A DNA stretch of 64,000 nt, taken from positions 1 to 64,000 of the forward strand of contig NZ_MVDE01000005.1 in the NCBI RefSeq assembly GCF_002843385.1. Reading direction: 5' to 3'. Positions 62,967 through 64,000 of the stretch are shown piece after piece (position 1 is the first letter of the stretch; the number at the start of each line of letters is the position of its first letter). A program made the translations under genes and the position numbers. The notes beneath the pieces are model-generated. The model made no database searches. It saw only the letters and a list, made by a program, of their open reading frames with translations, and was not told the DNA's origin. This DNA comes from Labilibaculum manganireducens. GTDB taxonomy: Bacteria > Bacteroidota > Bacteroidia > Bacteroidales > Marinifilaceae.

Positions 62967-63986
62967 TTACTTAGTGTTTTCTTTGTACTGCTTAATCATT
63001 TTTGGAATCACATCAGCAATATCACCGGTAATAATATAGTCAGCAAAATTGTTTATTGGTGCATTCTTATCAGTATTAATTGCAATAACCATTGAGGATT
63101 CCTCCATACCTGCAGTATGCTGAATCTGCCCCGAAATACCGCAGGCAATATATAGTTTAGGACGAACAGTAACACCTGTTTGTCCAATTTGACGCTCATG
63201 AGATGCATAACCAGCATCAACAGCAGCACGGGAAGCACCAACTTCTGCACCAATAACATCAGCTAATTCATACAATTTATCGAAGTTATCTTTGGAACCT
63301 ACACCGTAACCACCTGCGATAATAATACCTGCATTTTTGATGTTTACTTTTGAAGCCTCCATATGACGCTCAATAACTTTCACTATAAAATCTTCAGCAT
63401 TTACATACTTCTCAACATCGAGCTGTTTCACTTTTCCTTTGTAAGCATCCGAAAGAATCTCTTTCTTCATTACTCCTTCACGAACAGTAGCCATCTGAGG
63501 ACGACAGTCAGGATTGACAATTGTAGCTACAATATTTCCTCCAAAAGCAGGACGAATCTGATACAATAAATCCTTATATACTTTGTTGTTCTTCTTGTCT
63601 TCATGATCACCAATAATCAAACTGGTACAATCAGCAGTTAAACCTGAATGAAGAGCTGAAGATACACGAGGACCTAAATCACGGCCAATGCTGGTAGCAC
63701 CCATCAAGGCAATCTGCGGTTTTTCTTCCCCGAATAATTTCACAATAATTGATGTGTGAGGCAATGTAGTGTAAGGATACAAACGCTTATCACTGGCAAT
63801 CCAAACGGTATCCACACCATAAGGCATAATCTGCTTCTCAACACCTTTAAGATCGGCTCCAATTACGATAGCTTCCAACTCACATTTTAAATCGTCAGCT
63901 AGTTTTCGACCTTTGGTTAAAAGTTCAAGGCTTACATCAGCAACCTGTCCCTCTTCTATTTCACAATATACAAATACGTTGTTCAC
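62967..63986 (-). CDS. etfA: Electron transfer flavoprotein, alpha subunit
   Basis: 339 residues. N-terminal AANH-like domain (EEGQVADVSLELLTKGRKLA), C-terminal FAD domain: GASRAAVDAGYASHERQIGQ, TGVTVRPKLYIACGISGQIQ and AINTDKNAPINNFADYIITG. The start is GTG at 63986 (MNNVFVYCEIEEG), matching usual family length. etfB is expected just beyond the right edge. Works with the acyl-CoA dehydrogenase downstream. Confidence 0.95.
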   Translation of the reverse strand: MNNVFVYCEIEEGQVADVSLELLTKGRKLADDLKCELEAIVIGADLKGVEKQIMPYGVDTVWIASDKRLYPYTTLPHTSIIVKLFGEEKPQIALMGATSIGRDLGPRVSSALHSGLTADCTSLIIGDHEDKKNNKVYKDLLYQIRPAFGGNIVATIVNPDCRPQMATVREGVMKKEILSDAYKGKVKQLDVEKYVNAEDFIVKVIERHMEASKVNIKNAGIIIAGGYGVGSKDNFDKLYELADVIGAEVGASRAAVDAGYASHERQIGQTGVTVRPKLYIACGISGQIQHTAGMEESSMVIAINTDKNAPINNFADYIITGDIADVIPKMIKQYKENTK

Positions 63987-64000
63987 GGTTTCAAATTTTT

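Overview
The window comes from a low-GC, anaerobic or facultative member of the Bacteroidota, most likely near the marine Marinilabiliales/Marinifilaceae (lineage is inference). Support: a SusC/SusD pair, an S46 dipeptidyl-peptidase, DUF4270 and DUF4907 proteins, OprO/P-like porins, promoters of the Bacteroidota type (TTTG, about 18-20 bases, TAnnTTTG), few Shine-Dalgarno sites, and many short interspersed repeats typical of the phylum. There are no rRNA or tRNA genes, no CRISPR array and no phage. The one clear classical mobile element is a class C group II intron cut by the left edge.

Layout. 1-303: 5' part of a group II intron on the minus strand, sitting exactly behind the ftcD terminator. 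354-5913: histidine degradation (ftcD, hutI) and a YfcC/DcuC-type carrier. 6029-10451: SusD and SusC. 11102-20017: small ferredoxin, ZIP metal transporter, nth, papain-like lipoprotein, ABC-F protein, MATE exporter, yicC, gmk, nadD. 20025-20157: candidate small RNA with its own promoter and terminator. 20587-28785: 2-oxoacid:ferredoxin oxidoreductase operon (korDABC order), aminotransferase, flavodoxin, Mpv17-like membrane protein, a 49-residue membrane peptide, ADP-forming acyl-CoA synthetase. 29058-35902: [FeFe]-hydrogenase maturation (hydE, a TM1266-type regulator, hydG) around a very large beta-propeller histidine kinase. 36112-41322: DUF4270/outer-membrane protein operon, divergent kelch and DUF4907 genes, LytTR regulator. 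41375-50333: a long minus-strand hydrogenase cluster. 50661-58093: universal stress protein, tandem repeat, S46 peptidase, and a maf-ubiA-kdsC-DUF2520 housekeeping cluster. 58509-63986: two porins, acyl-CoA dehydrogenase and etfA.

How the genes fit together. Aminotransferase, ferredoxin-dependent 2-oxoacid oxidation and ADP-forming acyl-CoA synthetase form a classic amino-acid fermentation route that makes ATP and reduced ferredoxin. The trimeric HndA/C/D-type [FeFe]-hydrogenase can dispose of the electrons as H2 from ferredoxin plus NADH. hydE and hydG supply its H-cluster; hydF is not in the window. Upstream of the structural genes and on the same strand lies a compact signalling-like module: DRTGG protein, RsbW-like ATPase, a divergent H-cluster protein, DRTGG protein, PHP phosphoesterase, a broken four-helix-bundle gene and a second ATPase. 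This putative H2/redox-sensing module is the most interesting system here.

Repeats are conspicuous: a 90-base palindromic element in three copies, a GATGTGAGA-type element just upstream of four minus-strand genes, a 23-base tandem array, and several hairpin repeats. They lie in intergenic gaps, and some have supplied the last codons of genes or inflated apparent N termini. All functional calls are from reading the sequence; no database search was run.
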